Assembly (NCBI GenBank): GCA_022360275.1
Contig: JAKSDC010000206.1
Coordinates: forward strand, 1 to 56,816
Length of the DNA stretch: 56,816 nucleotides
Reading direction: 5' to 3'
Origin: Chlorobiales bacterium
Lineage (GTDB): Bacteria > Bacteroidota > Chlorobiia > Chlorobiales > Chlorobiaceae
Positions within the stretch are counted from its first letter, which is position 1, and every line of letters starts with the position of its first letter. Positions 25,491-33,828 of the stretch are shown piece after piece. The notes below the pieces were generated by a model that was given only the letters and a program-made list of their open reading frames with translations, searched no databases and was not told where the DNA came from. The position numbers and the translations under genes were made by a program.

Positions 25491-26096
25491 TTACACCTGG
25501 GCGTTGAGGAAGTTTTGTGAAGCGAACTCCCAGTTCAGAAGTTCGTCGATAACGGCTGCCACGTAGTCGGGACGACGGTTCTGGTAGTCGAGATAGTATG
25601 CGTGTTCCCAGACATCGATCGTCAGCAGCGGGTATTTGCCGCTGGTGAGAGGGGTTTGCGCGTTGGCCGTTTTAACGACTTTCAACGTCCCGTCGTCGAG
25701 CACGAGCCATGCCCATCCGCTCCCGAACTGCGTTGCCGCGGCATTTGCAAGCTCGCTCTTGAACGCATCGTAGCCGCCGAAATCAGCATCGATTTTCTCG
25801 GCAATCTGTCCTGTTGGTTTGCCGCCGCCGTTCGGAGAGAGGCTGTTCCAGTAAAAAGAGTGGTTCCATGCCTGAGCGCCGTTATTGAACAGACCGGCTT
25901 TTTCCGGATTTTCGGCAGCTGCAAGGATGACTTCTTCAATACTTTGATCGTCAAGAGGAGTTCCTGCTACCGCATCATTGTATTTCTTGATGTAAGTTGC
26001 ATGGTGTTTGCCGTAGTGAAAACCCAAGGTGTTTGCCGAGATATGAGGTTCGAGTGCATTTTCAGCATATGGGAGTGCCGGTTGTGAGTATGCCAT
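25491..26096 (-). CDS. sodB: Superoxide dismutase, Fe type
   Basis: The 201-residue protein has all four metal ligands: His27 (GFHYGKHH), His79 (NHSFYW), Asp161 and His165 (DVWEHAYYLDY). Gln75 in GAQAWNHSFYW and the FGSGWAWLV block point to the iron form. It removes superoxide in the cytoplasm, which matters when an anaerobic phototroph meets oxygen. It is a single gene; its 3' side is bounded by the inverted-repeat element at 25399-25463. Confidence 0.93.
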   Translation of the reverse strand: MAYSQPALPYAENALEPHISANTLGFHYGKHHATYIKKYNDAVAGTPLDDQSIEEVILAAAENPEKAGLFNNGAQAWNHSFYWNSLSPNGGGKPTGQIAEKIDADFGGYDAFKSELANAAATQFGSGWAWLVLDDGTLKVVKTANAQTPLTSGKYPLLTIDVWEHAYYLDYQNRRPDYVAAVIDELLNWEFASQNFLNAQV

Positions 26097-26301
26097 GTGA
26101 CTGAGGTTTAAATTGAAAGAAAGAGTAGGTATAGCATAAATAGCACGATTTGGTTTTTTAACTATTGCCGTAATGATTTAGTTTCTCATCCTGGTGGATT
26201 TTTTTGAAGTCATGCTTTTTCGGTGAATACCTGCTGCTGTGTTGATACGGTTTTTGCCGTTCGAAAAGTTGCCTTGTTATTGTAGAAAAAAAGGAGTTAT
26301 G

Positions 26302-26643
26302 ATGGGTCGGCGAGTTGCCGGAATGTTGTTTGCTGGTATGGTAGCTATGCTTTCCATGCTTTTTATGGAGGGGTGTACTCAACAGGTGCAGCCCAAGCTG
26401 GGCAGCGATGACAAGAAGTTTGCCGCGTTTTATGCCGATTATCTCATACTTTCGGGAGTTGCGTCAGACGAATCGGAAACGGTTTCTTTGGTGGGCGGCA
26501 AAGATATCGATTCGCTGTTTGAGGTTCACGCATTGACTCTTGAACGTTTTAACGAGCTTGCCGATGCCTATAAGGAGGAGCCCAGGCTTTGGAGAGCTGT
26601 TCTGCTTGAAGTGAAAAACAACCTGCAGGAAAATGGTCGCTGA
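26302..26643 (+). CDS. Small lipoprotein of unknown function
   Basis: A good ribosome-binding site AAGGAG (26291-26296) precedes two ATGs at 26299 and 26302; the second has the better spacing and gives 113 residues. A signal peptide with lipobox MEGC (near residue 25) is followed by a short helical domain (KFAAFYADYLILSGVAS and FNELADAYKEEPRLWRAVLLEV). It recalls small Bacteroidota-type lipoproteins but I cannot name a family. Its end overlaps the coaE start by 11 bases, so the two are coupled. Confidence 0.7.
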   Translation: MGRRVAGMLFAGMVAMLSMLFMEGCTQQVQPKLGSDDKKFAAFYADYLILSGVASDESETVSLVGGKDIDSLFEVHALTLERFNELADAYKEEPRLWRAVLLEVKNNLQENGR

Positions 26644-27286
26644 GAAAAATACTGTTGTACATGTTCCTTTGCTTGTCGGGATGACGGGGGGGCTGGGGAG
26701 CGGCAAAAGCAGTGTCTGCGGCATGCTTGCCGGGATGGGTTGTGCTGTTTTCGAGGCAGACAAGATTGCCAGAGACCTTCAGGTTGAGGATCCTGAAGTT
26801 GTCACCGGGATCAAGAGAATTTTCGGAAACGATGTTTATTCACGAGACGAGAAAGGAAGGCTTTGGCTGGACAGGCTGCGTATTGCTCAAAAAGTCTTCA
26901 GGGATGCCGGTGCTTTGAAGGAGCTGAATGAATTGATTCATCCAAAAGTTTTCAGGGCTTTTCACGAAGCGGTTGACAGCGCAAGGGCAAAAGGAGCAAG
27001 GATACTTGTCAAGGAAGCGGCAATTCTTTTGGAGGCAGGGGGGGATAAAGGATTGGATCTTATCGTTGTCGTTGTTTCCGATCTTGAAAAAAGAATCGCC
27101 CGTGCCATGAGAAAAGGTATGGGGAGCCGGGAAGAAATAATGCGTCGTATCGATGCACAATGGCCTCAGGAAAAGCTGGTGGAGCGCGCTGATTTCATAA
27201 TAGAAAACAACGGTACGATAGAGGAACTTGAGCAAAGCGTTCACGAACTGTATCACAAAATCATAGGCATGGCCGGCGCATGTTAA
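26633..27286 (+). CDS. coaE: Dephospho-CoA kinase
   Basis: CoaE phosphorylates dephospho-CoA in the last step of coenzyme A synthesis. The 217-residue protein has P-loop GGLGSGKS (residues 19-26), FEADKIARDLQ, LNELIHPKVFRAF and the AAILLEAGGD segment, then a C-terminal IIENNGTIEELEQ helix, all family-typical. Start GTG/ATG choice: the given ATG overlaps the lipoprotein gene. It is convergent with tatC, with a short gap. Confidence 0.9.
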   Translation: MVAEKNTVVHVPLLVGMTGGLGSGKSSVCGMLAGMGCAVFEADKIARDLQVEDPEVVTGIKRIFGNDVYSRDEKGRLWLDRLRIAQKVFRDAGALKELNELIHPKVFRAFHEAVDSARAKGARILVKEAAILLEAGGDKGLDLIVVVVSDLEKRIARAMRKGMGSREEIMRRIDAQWPQEKLVERADFIIENNGTIEELEQSVHELYHKIIGMAGAC

Positions 27287-27313
27287 AAAGGGCGGCACGT
27301 ACTGCTCGTCACA

Positions 27314-28195
27314 CTATTTTTTCAGGTCTTTTGTCGTTTCGTCCAGAGCATTGTTTTTACGGTTCACATAACCTGAGATTCCTATGCTCACCTCGTAAAG
27401 CAGGATCATCGGAATGGCAATGACAAGCTGCGTTACTATGTCTGTAGAAGGCGTTACCACGGCTGCGAGTATCAGGAGGGTGACGATGGCATGCTTGCGA
27501 TAAAAGCGCATGAATGCAGGGGTCAGCAATCCTATCTTTGAAAGAACATATGAAATGAACGGGAGCTCGAAAACAAGGCCTGCCGTGAGAAGTGCACCGA
27601 TAAAGAAGCTGACATAATCCTGAATTGCGATATTGTTTTCAATGAGTGGGGTGCCGAAACCGGCAAAAAATTTAAGCGAGATCGGCATGAAAATGAAATA
27701 ACCGAAAGCAATACCGGCAAAGAAAGAGAGCGAAATAAAGGAGATGACAAATCGTGTGGCTGTCCTCTCTTTTTCTTTCAGCCCGGGCAAGACAAACTGC
27801 CATATCTGGTATACGAGATAAGGAAAGGAAAGAATAAAGCCCGAAAAAAAAATCACCTGCAGGTACAGTGATATCTGCCCGTATGGAACGAGATTCTGCA
27901 GGACAATGGTATCGCTGCTGTTTTTTAACGGAGAGATAAGCACCTTGTTGACGAGCGTATCGGAGAAAAGTGCGCACAGAACCATTACTACGATAAGTGC
28001 AATGCCGCTTTTGATAAGTCGGTTGCGGAGCTCATCGAGATGTTCGATGAAATTCATTTCCGTATCAGCGGCACGGTCATTTTCCTCTTCATGTTTTGCC
28101 AGGTCACGTGCTTCTGCTTCCCTCGCTTGGACCTCGGCATCCATAAGCTCCGAAGCAGGTGATTTTGGCCTGGAAGATTCTGTTTCACTACTCAT
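27314..28195 (-). CDS. tatC: Sec-independent translocase subunit TatC
   Basis: TatC is the receptor of the twin-arginine pathway in the inner membrane. The 293-residue protein has the N-terminal MNFIEHLDELRNRL motif with the essential Glu, FPYLVYQIWQFVLPGLKEKER, and about six transmembrane helices. A ~45-residue acidic, Ala/Glu-rich extension before MNFIEHL is longer than in most TatC proteins and probably stays in the cytoplasm. tatA/B are not adjacent. Confidence 0.93.
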   Translation of the reverse strand: MSSETESSRPKSPASELMDAEVQAREAEARDLAKHEEENDRAADTEMNFIEHLDELRNRLIKSGIALIVVMVLCALFSDTLVNKVLISPLKNSSDTIVLQNLVPYGQISLYLQVIFFSGFILSFPYLVYQIWQFVLPGLKEKERTATRFVISFISLSFFAGIAFGYFIFMPISLKFFAGFGTPLIENNIAIQDYVSFFIGALLTAGLVFELPFISYVLSKIGLLTPAFMRFYRKHAIVTLLILAAVVTPSTDIVTQLVIAIPMILLYEVSIGISGYVNRKNNALDETTKDLKK

Positions 28196-28517
28196 GCTGC
28201 GCTACAGCTTGTTTGTCGGGAACCCGTTTGCGTTCATAGGCTTGGTCTGCGTTGGAGAGCAGGTATATTACTGAATCGAAACATAGTAATAAACATACCA
28301 ATCGTGAACAAATTGTTTTTTAGCGGTAATCCATTGAACGATAAAGCATTGATGTACCACATAGTGTTAACGCATATGACCTGAATTCTATGGACGGACA
28401 TGATATGAAAAAGCATACATATCTGTCAAGATTTTGCCGGATTGACGTGCCTTTTCCCGGGTGATTTTTAGAGCATGGTATGAAAATTGCCCAAGATTAA
28501 TCTGCATTGAAAAGTCA
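28196..28517. other. Intergenic region between tatC and the esterase gene
   Basis: These 322 bases lie between divergent genes and must contain both promoters. I see no coding sequence, repeat or clear promoter that I can support. Confidence 0.4.
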
Positions 28518-29531
28518 ATGTTTGCGAAAAAATCGATGAAAATGGGGTATAAAACCGGTACGGGGAACTGGCGAAAAAAGTGTTGCGGATTCTATAAAAC
28601 ACTTTATCAAACTGCTTTTTTGTTTTTTCTGACAGTGTATATGTTTCCTGAAGGTTCTTTCGGAGCAGATCTCGCTCTCAGGAAAATACAGGTAGGCGGG
28701 CTGGAGAGAAGCTATTACCTCCATTTTCCACCTGCGCATGAGTCAGCCGGAAAGCTTCCTGTGGTGCTGGTGCTTCATGGCGGCGGAAGGGGAGACGGTG
28801 ATGATGTGGCTCGCTGGACAGGCTACATGGAGATTGCAGACCGGGAGAATTTTATTGTGGTCTATCCGAATGGAATAGATGCGCAATGGAACGATGGGCG
28901 TGTCAAAACCTTTCGCAGGGGAAAAGACAATGCCGAGATCGATGACGTTGGTTTCATTTCAGCGCTGATCGATCTCGTGGTACGTGATTTCAATGGCGAT
29001 CCCGGAAGGATATATGTTACGGGGCTTTCCAACGGGGGCATGATGGCCCTGAGGCTTGGATGTGAAATCAGCTCGAAGCTGGCGGCGATTGCTCCGGTTA
29101 TTGCGAACATGCCGGAAAACATATACGGAAAGTGCAGGCCTGAAAAAAAGCTTCCGGTTCTTCTTATGAATGGCACGGATGATCCGCTTGTTCCTTGGGA
29201 CGGAGGGGCTGTGGGTTATTTTGGGAAGCGCCGCGGACAAGTCGTCTCAACAAATGAGACCATTCGGTTCTGGAAAACACACAACGGATGCAACTCCCGG
29301 ATTGTGAGGTGGCTGCCTGACAGAAACAGAAGGGACAGATCGAGGGTCAGGGTGACAACCTGGAAAAATCAGGACGGTACCTGCGAAGTGGTTCTTTACA
29401 GGATCGAGGGCGGCGGCCATACGTTTCCGGGAAGCAGCGTACCGGACAGGCCGCTGCTGTTGGGAAGAAAGAACAGTGATATTGACGGCGCGGAAGTTAT
29501 CTGGTCTTTTTTCAGCAAGCATACCAGGTAG
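28518..29531 (+). CDS. Secreted PHB depolymerase/feruloyl esterase-like hydrolase
   Basis: This belongs to the LpqC/polyhydroxybutyrate depolymerase-type family of alpha/beta hydrolases. A signal-like segment (TLYQTAFLFFLTVYMFPEGSFG) is followed by VVLVLHGGGRGDGDD (oxyanion), the nucleophile GLSNGGMMALRLG, an acid in LLMNGTDDPLVPWDGG and His in IEGGGHTFPG. Several in-frame ATGs exist (28461, 28518, 28536, 28542), and 28518 is a compromise. It probably cleaves ester-linked polymers or plant-type phenolic esters outside the cytoplasm; substrate is not known. Confidence 0.82.
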   Translation: MFAKKSMKMGYKTGTGNWRKKCCGFYKTLYQTAFLFFLTVYMFPEGSFGADLALRKIQVGGLERSYYLHFPPAHESAGKLPVVLVLHGGGRGDGDDVARWTGYMEIADRENFIVVYPNGIDAQWNDGRVKTFRRGKDNAEIDDVGFISALIDLVVRDFNGDPGRIYVTGLSNGGMMALRLGCEISSKLAAIAPVIANMPENIYGKCRPEKKLPVLLMNGTDDPLVPWDGGAVGYFGKRRGQVVSTNETIRFWKTHNGCNSRIVRWLPDRNRRDRSRVRVTTWKNQDGTCEVVLYRIEGGGHTFPGSSVPDRPLLLGRKNSDIDGAEVIWSFFSKHTR

Positions 29532-29641
29532 TCATGCCGCTCTTCCTCAGTGCAACAGCGATGTTTTTTTTCTGTATTTGGAATATTTTTTGAGTTAAGG
29601 AATTTTACATCCTGTTTCTGGCTTTTTATTTCGGAGAGAAC

Positions 29642-29655
29642 TGTTATAATAACAG
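29642..29655 (+). promoter_or_regulatory. Extended -10 promoter within a palindrome, upstream of the polyprenyl synthase gene
   Basis: TGTTATAAT (29642-29650) matches the extended -10 consensus TGnTATAAT. It lies inside the perfect 15-bp palindrome CTGTTATAATAACAG (29641-29655). A start near 29657 would leave a leader of about 76 bases. No good -35 is seen, as expected for extended -10 promoters. The same CTGTTATAATAA occurs at 40209-40220. Confidence 0.5.
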
Positions 29656-29732
29656 ACTGTTCAATTGATTATCCACGTGTACCTCGGGCAGCTCTCTATC
29701 TGCTTGGAAGGTGCCGGTAAGAAGCAAGGCCT

Positions 29733-30707
29733 GTGAATTTACAAGACGTTGTCTTTCCTGTCACTGGGGAGCTGGACGCTTTTCGACAGAAATACAAAAC
29801 GGCACTGAATACGGACAACAGCCTCGTCGACAAGGTTGTTCGCTACATACTGAAACAGCAGGGAAAACAGATTCGCCCTCTGCTGGTTATGCTTGGGGCA
29901 AAAGTGTGCGGCGGGGTTCAGGAGAAAAGCTACAGGGCCGCTATTATGGTCGAGCTGCTGCATTCGGCGACGCTGATCCACGACGACGTTGTTGACGGGG
30001 CAGAAATGAGAAGAGGACTGCCTTCGATCAATGCTCTGTGGAAAAACAAGATTTCCGTGCTGATCGGTGACTATATGCTTTCGAAAGGGTTGCTGTTTTC
30101 GCTGGACAACAAAGATTATCTTTTTCTGCACATGGTGTCCGATGCCGTTCGGCGCATGAGCGAGGGGGAGATACTGCAGATACAGAAAACAAGGAGCCTT
30201 GACATAACCGAGGAAGATTATCTGAAGGTTATATCGGATAAAACAGCCTCGCTGCTTGCCACGGCAAGTGCAATGGGGGCGGCAAGTGTTAGCGATGATC
30301 AGGAGAAAATACAGGCGCTGAAAAGCTATGGTGAGTACTTGGGTCTGGCATTCCAGATCCGTGACGATCTGCTCGACTATACCGGCGATTCAAAAAAAAC
30401 CGGTAAACAGCTTGGTATCGACATAAAGGACAAAAAAATCACACTCCCTCTCATTTATGCGTTGCGTAATTCGGAGCGCTCAGAACAAAGGAAGATAAAG
30501 GGCATTCTCAAAAACTCTAAAAAACGGGCGACAAGAAGTCGTGAGGTTATTGAGTTTGTAAAAGAAAAGGGCGGCTTGGATTATGCAGCCGAAGTGGCGG
30601 AGGAGTTTGCCGCCAAGTCTCTGGCTGCTATAGATGATATGGAAAACAGTGACGCAAAGCATTCTCTCGGGCTGCTTGTTGGTTTTGTCATGAAGCGCCA
30701 GAATTAA
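29733..30707 (+). CDS. Long-chain polyprenyl diphosphate synthase
   Basis: The 324-residue protein condenses isopentenyl diphosphate onto an allylic primer. The first aspartate-rich motif is HDDVVD (near residue 87) and the second is RDDLLDYTGD (near 213). Small residues rather than bulky aromatic ones precede the first motif (HSATLIHDD), which favours long products such as the C35-C40 side chains of menaquinone or chlorobiumquinone. The start is GTG at 29733. It is followed 19 bases later by the PASTA-protein gene. Confidence 0.88.
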   Translation: MNLQDVVFPVTGELDAFRQKYKTALNTDNSLVDKVVRYILKQQGKQIRPLLVMLGAKVCGGVQEKSYRAAIMVELLHSATLIHDDVVDGAEMRRGLPSINALWKNKISVLIGDYMLSKGLLFSLDNKDYLFLHMVSDAVRRMSEGEILQIQKTRSLDITEEDYLKVISDKTASLLATASAMGAASVSDDQEKIQALKSYGEYLGLAFQIRDDLLDYTGDSKKTGKQLGIDIKDKKITLPLIYALRNSERSEQRKIKGILKNSKKRATRSREVIEFVKEKGGLDYAAEVAEEFAAKSLAAIDDMENSDAKHSLGLLVGFVMKRQN

Positions 30708-30726
30708 GAAGGTTCCGATAGTTATA

Positions 30727-31458
30727 ATGAAGAAAATTCTCGTAGCGGTTGTCCTGCTTGTTGCTGCATTTGTTGTGATGGACAAGCTCGCAATGACCGC
30801 ATATACCCGTCAGGGGCAAAGTGTGTTTGTGCCGGATGTACAGAAAATGCGTTATGATGATGCCGTCGGAGTCTTACGGGCAGCCGGACTTTCAGGGGGG
30901 AAAAGCTATAACGCTCGTTATATACGCGATATTGATTCCAATGTTGTTATTACTCAACGTCCTTCAGCCGGTTCTGAGGTAAAACCGGGCAGAACGGTGT
31001 ATCTCGTGCTGAACAAACGGGAAAAACCAAGCTTTTCCATGCCGGATTTTTATGGCAGGCCGCTTGATGAAGTGCGCCAGATTCTCGACCGTTTTGGTAT
31101 CACGGTAAGGGATGTGCAGGTACAGTCGGTTTATGATCCTGCAGAAGACAGCAAAGTACTCAGCCAGTCGGTAGCCCCCAAAGCCGTTGTTTCTTCAGGT
31201 TCGTCCATTTCATTGATTGTCGGTAAAGCAGAGGTGATAGAGACCGTCCGGAAAATTTCCGTGCCGGATGTTCTTGGCATGTCTCTTAAACAGGCAAGGG
31301 AGGTTATTGTTGAAAACGGGTTCAATACCGGCAATGTTTCTTACGAATACTCGTCGCTTCTGGTGCCTTATACGGTCATAAATCAGAAACCTGCCGTAAA
31401 TTCGCTTGCCGAGCCAGGGAGGGTTGTCGATCTGACTGTTGTCGTTGACGAGGAATAA
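30727..31458 (+). CDS. PASTA-domain membrane protein
   Basis: One N-terminal transmembrane helix (KILVAVVLLVAAFVVM) is followed by three PASTA domains in 243 residues. Each holds the usual pattern, for example VFVPDVQKMRYDDAVGVL with PSAGSEVKPGRTVYLV, then FSMPDFYGRPLDEVRQIL, and ISVPDVLGMSLKQAREVI with KPAVNSLAEPGRVVDL. No kinase or transpeptidase domain is present. Such stand-alone PASTA proteins probably sense or bind peptidoglycan in the periplasm. Confidence 0.85.
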   Translation: MKKILVAVVLLVAAFVVMDKLAMTAYTRQGQSVFVPDVQKMRYDDAVGVLRAAGLSGGKSYNARYIRDIDSNVVITQRPSAGSEVKPGRTVYLVLNKREKPSFSMPDFYGRPLDEVRQILDRFGITVRDVQVQSVYDPAEDSKVLSQSVAPKAVVSSGSSISLIVGKAEVIETVRKISVPDVLGMSLKQAREVIVENGFNTGNVSYEYSSLLVPYTVINQKPAVNSLAEPGRVVDLTVVVDEE

Positions 31459-31480
31459 TTGAAGGGGCGGGTGCTTCTGG

Positions 31481-31648
31481 TTACCGGTAGTTTGCTTTTT
31501 TATAGTCTTCACGAAGATCTTTTATGCCGGTGGTTCTGTCGTTACCGTCACTGATAATGCCGAAATATTCAAGCACGATTCGTATCACAAGCCACATACC
31601 TGCAAAAAAAATTCTGATGCTGCTGAATATGGTGCCGAGAAGAGACAT
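31481..31648 (-). CDS. 55-residue small membrane protein
   Basis: An ATG at 31648 opens a 55-codon frame (stop at 31481-31483). It has one hydrophobic segment with Arg residues on one face (IFSSIRIFFAGMWLVIRIVL) and a charged tail (GIKDLREDYKKANYR). This hydrophobic-then-charged layout and a clean stop make a real small protein plausible. There is no strong ribosome-binding site, and I do not recognise a family. It lies convergent to the PASTA gene. Confidence 0.5.
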   Translation of the reverse strand: MSLLGTIFSSIRIFFAGMWLVIRIVLEYFGIISDGNDRTTGIKDLREDYKKANYR

Positions 31649-31698
31649 TATTTTGCGTTTTGCATTGGAAGATAAAAGACATTCCCGCGAACGGCTTT

Positions 31699-31900
31699 TT
31701 ACAGGGTTTTTCTGCTTCTATATACGATCTGACAGCTCAATTCTTTTTCAGCCTGTAGCCAGTCTTCAACAGTCAGAACCATGGATTCCACCACGTTGTT
31801 CCCAGCGGTAACATGTGGTGATGCGGATGGTTTCGTGAATAGGTTGAGGATAAGCTTGTTGTTCGCTTTTAAAGCGATTGAAGATAAAAAAATATATTGG
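31699..31900 (-). pseudogene. DUF2934 gene broken by a frameshift
   Basis: On the minus strand one frame reads IHETIRITTCYRWEQRGGIHGSD and then stops. The next frame continues VEDWLQAEKELSCQI to a stop at 31699. Joined, these give the DUF2934 pattern (helix, WEQRG, HGSD, EDWL-AE-EL). A single extra base near 31771 explains the break. Upstream the frame lacks a good start. DUF2934 proteins are small and of unknown function. Confidence 0.5.
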
Positions 31901-31944
31901 ATGGTTGATTGCGAACCCATACTTTGTGAGCCGAGCTCTCGTTC

Positions 31945-33828
31945 ATGAAAGGTCCCTCGAAAACAAAAGGCAGTTGGAACAGGAAAGTCCTTGCCATCCT
32001 GTATATCCTGTTCAGAAGAAGCAGGTATTTTAAAGGTACCTCTCAGAAATTTTTCAAGCTGACACTTGAAAATATCCTCATTCAGCTCAACCTCAACCAG
32101 GATCTTCCTTTTCTTTTTGTCGCGGTATTTGTCGGTGTTACAACCGGTTACGTTGCGGTTGTTTTTCATGACGCAATCAAGCTCCTGAGCTACTTTTTTT
32201 TCGGTGGACTTGAAGTTTTCGGAACTTCGTTTATCACCGAAGGGTACTGGGGGCTGCTTATGCCTCTGGTGCCTGCCGCCGGCGGGTTACTTGTAGGGCT
32301 GTATAACGCCTACATTGTCAAGGCGAGACCGGGACACGGACTGGCGAGTGTTATAAAAGCGGTTGCACAGAACGAGGGTAACCTTCCTCGAAGGTTGTGG
32401 CTGCACCGAACGATAACCTCCGTTCTCAGTATCGGTACGGGCGGCGGCGGCGGACGAGAGGCGCCGATTGCACAGGTGGGAGCCGCGTTAGGGTCTTCAG
32501 TCGCTCAGGCGCTCAAGTTTTCGCCCGACAGAAAACGAACGCTTCTCGGCTGCGGTGCGGCCGCTGGTCTTGCAGCGGTGTTCAACGCTCCGATCGGGGG
32601 CGTTATGTTCGCTATCGAGGTTATCCTTGGTGATTTCAGTGTCAGAACTTTCAGTCCGATCGTTATTGCTGCTGTTATCGCCACTGTTGTTTCACGAAGC
32701 TATCTTGGCAATTCTCCGACGTTTCAGGTGCCGGATTACAGCCTTGTTTCCAACACTGAGCTGCTGTTTTACTTTGTGCTCGGTGTACTGGCCGGTCTTT
32801 CCGCCGTGATGTTTATTAAGGTGTATTACCGTATAGAAGAGTCTTTTCTGAAGATTGAAAAAGAGCGCAACATACCGGTATGGGCAATGCCTGCGATAGG
32901 CGGTCTGTTAAGCGGTCTTATCTGTATGTGGTTGCCCGGACTTTACGGTTACAGCTATGAGGTGATCGATAATGCCGTCAGGGGAGCCGAAACATGGGTT
33001 AACATGGTCGGAGTGTATCTTCTGAAACCGGTTGTCGCCGGATTCAGCGTCGGCTCGGGCGGCTCGGGCGGCATGTTTGCGCCTGCAATGAAAATGGGTG
33101 CGATGCTCGGCGGCATGTTCGGTAATCTGGTAAACACTTTGTTTCCCGGAATTACGGCAACCTCCGGCGCCTATGCCCTTGTGGGTATGGGGGCCTTGAC
33201 GGCAGGTATCATTCGTGCACCGCTTACGGTGATTCTGATTTTGTTCGAGGTGACCGGAGAGTATGAAATTGTTCTGCCTATCATGTTTGCCGCAGTTACA
33301 GCGGCATTGATAGCGCGTCTTGCCTATGATTATTCGATGGAGACCTATGTGCTTGAAAAAGAAGGCGTTCGTGTCGGTTATGGCATCGCTCTTTCCATAG
33401 CCGAGAATATCAGTGTGCTGGATATCATGAAGACAAGCTATGTCAGGTTTCGTGATGTTACCAAGGCTGAGAAAATCATCGATGTGTTTCACAATACTCC
33501 TGAATCGAACTTTTTGGTGACAACCGAAGATGACGACTTCGTTGGCGTTATAAGGCTTGAGGAAATGAGTCTTCTGCTCAGAGAGGGGCCGATTACCGGT
33601 CTTATTGCCGAGGATATTGTTAAAAAGGATATTCCTGTCCTGTATGATACATCCAAGCTTGATGAAGCGCTTAAGCTGTTCGAGTTGACCGATTATGATA
33701 TCATACCCGTGTTGTCGCGCAAATCGGATAAGTTGCTGGGCGTCGTGCGGCAAGAGCAGGCATTCTCCTACTACCGTAAGCAGATGAATCTTTACGGTTC
33801 TGACAGTGACGGCGCAGAAAAAAATTAA
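31945..33828 (+). CDS. CLC-type chloride channel/transporter with CBS domains
   Basis: The 627-residue protein has the CLC membrane domain and two C-terminal CBS domains (about residues 490-625). The gating motif is GREAPIAQ (normally GREGP) with its Glu. A later filter loop, SGGMFAPAM, matches GxFxP. The first filter motif, normally GSGIP, appears as GHGLAS, so the central Ser is His and the Pro is replaced. It should exchange or conduct anions at the inner membrane and be tuned by CBS-bound nucleotides. Its stop overlaps the convergent permease stop. Confidence 0.87.
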   Translation: MKGPSKTKGSWNRKVLAILYILFRRSRYFKGTSQKFFKLTLENILIQLNLNQDLPFLFVAVFVGVTTGYVAVVFHDAIKLLSYFFFGGLEVFGTSFITEGYWGLLMPLVPAAGGLLVGLYNAYIVKARPGHGLASVIKAVAQNEGNLPRRLWLHRTITSVLSIGTGGGGGREAPIAQVGAALGSSVAQALKFSPDRKRTLLGCGAAAGLAAVFNAPIGGVMFAIEVILGDFSVRTFSPIVIAAVIATVVSRSYLGNSPTFQVPDYSLVSNTELLFYFVLGVLAGLSAVMFIKVYYRIEESFLKIEKERNIPVWAMPAIGGLLSGLICMWLPGLYGYSYEVIDNAVRGAETWVNMVGVYLLKPVVAGFSVGSGGSGGMFAPAMKMGAMLGGMFGNLVNTLFPGITATSGAYALVGMGALTAGIIRAPLTVILILFEVTGEYEIVLPIMFAAVTAALIARLAYDYSMETYVLEKEGVRVGYGIALSIAENISVLDIMKTSYVRFRDVTKAEKIIDVFHNTPESNFLVTTEDDDFVGVIRLEEMSLLLREGPITGLIAEDIVKKDIPVLYDTSKLDEALKLFELTDYDIIPVLSRKSDKLLGVVRQEQAFSYYRKQMNLYGSDSDGAEKN

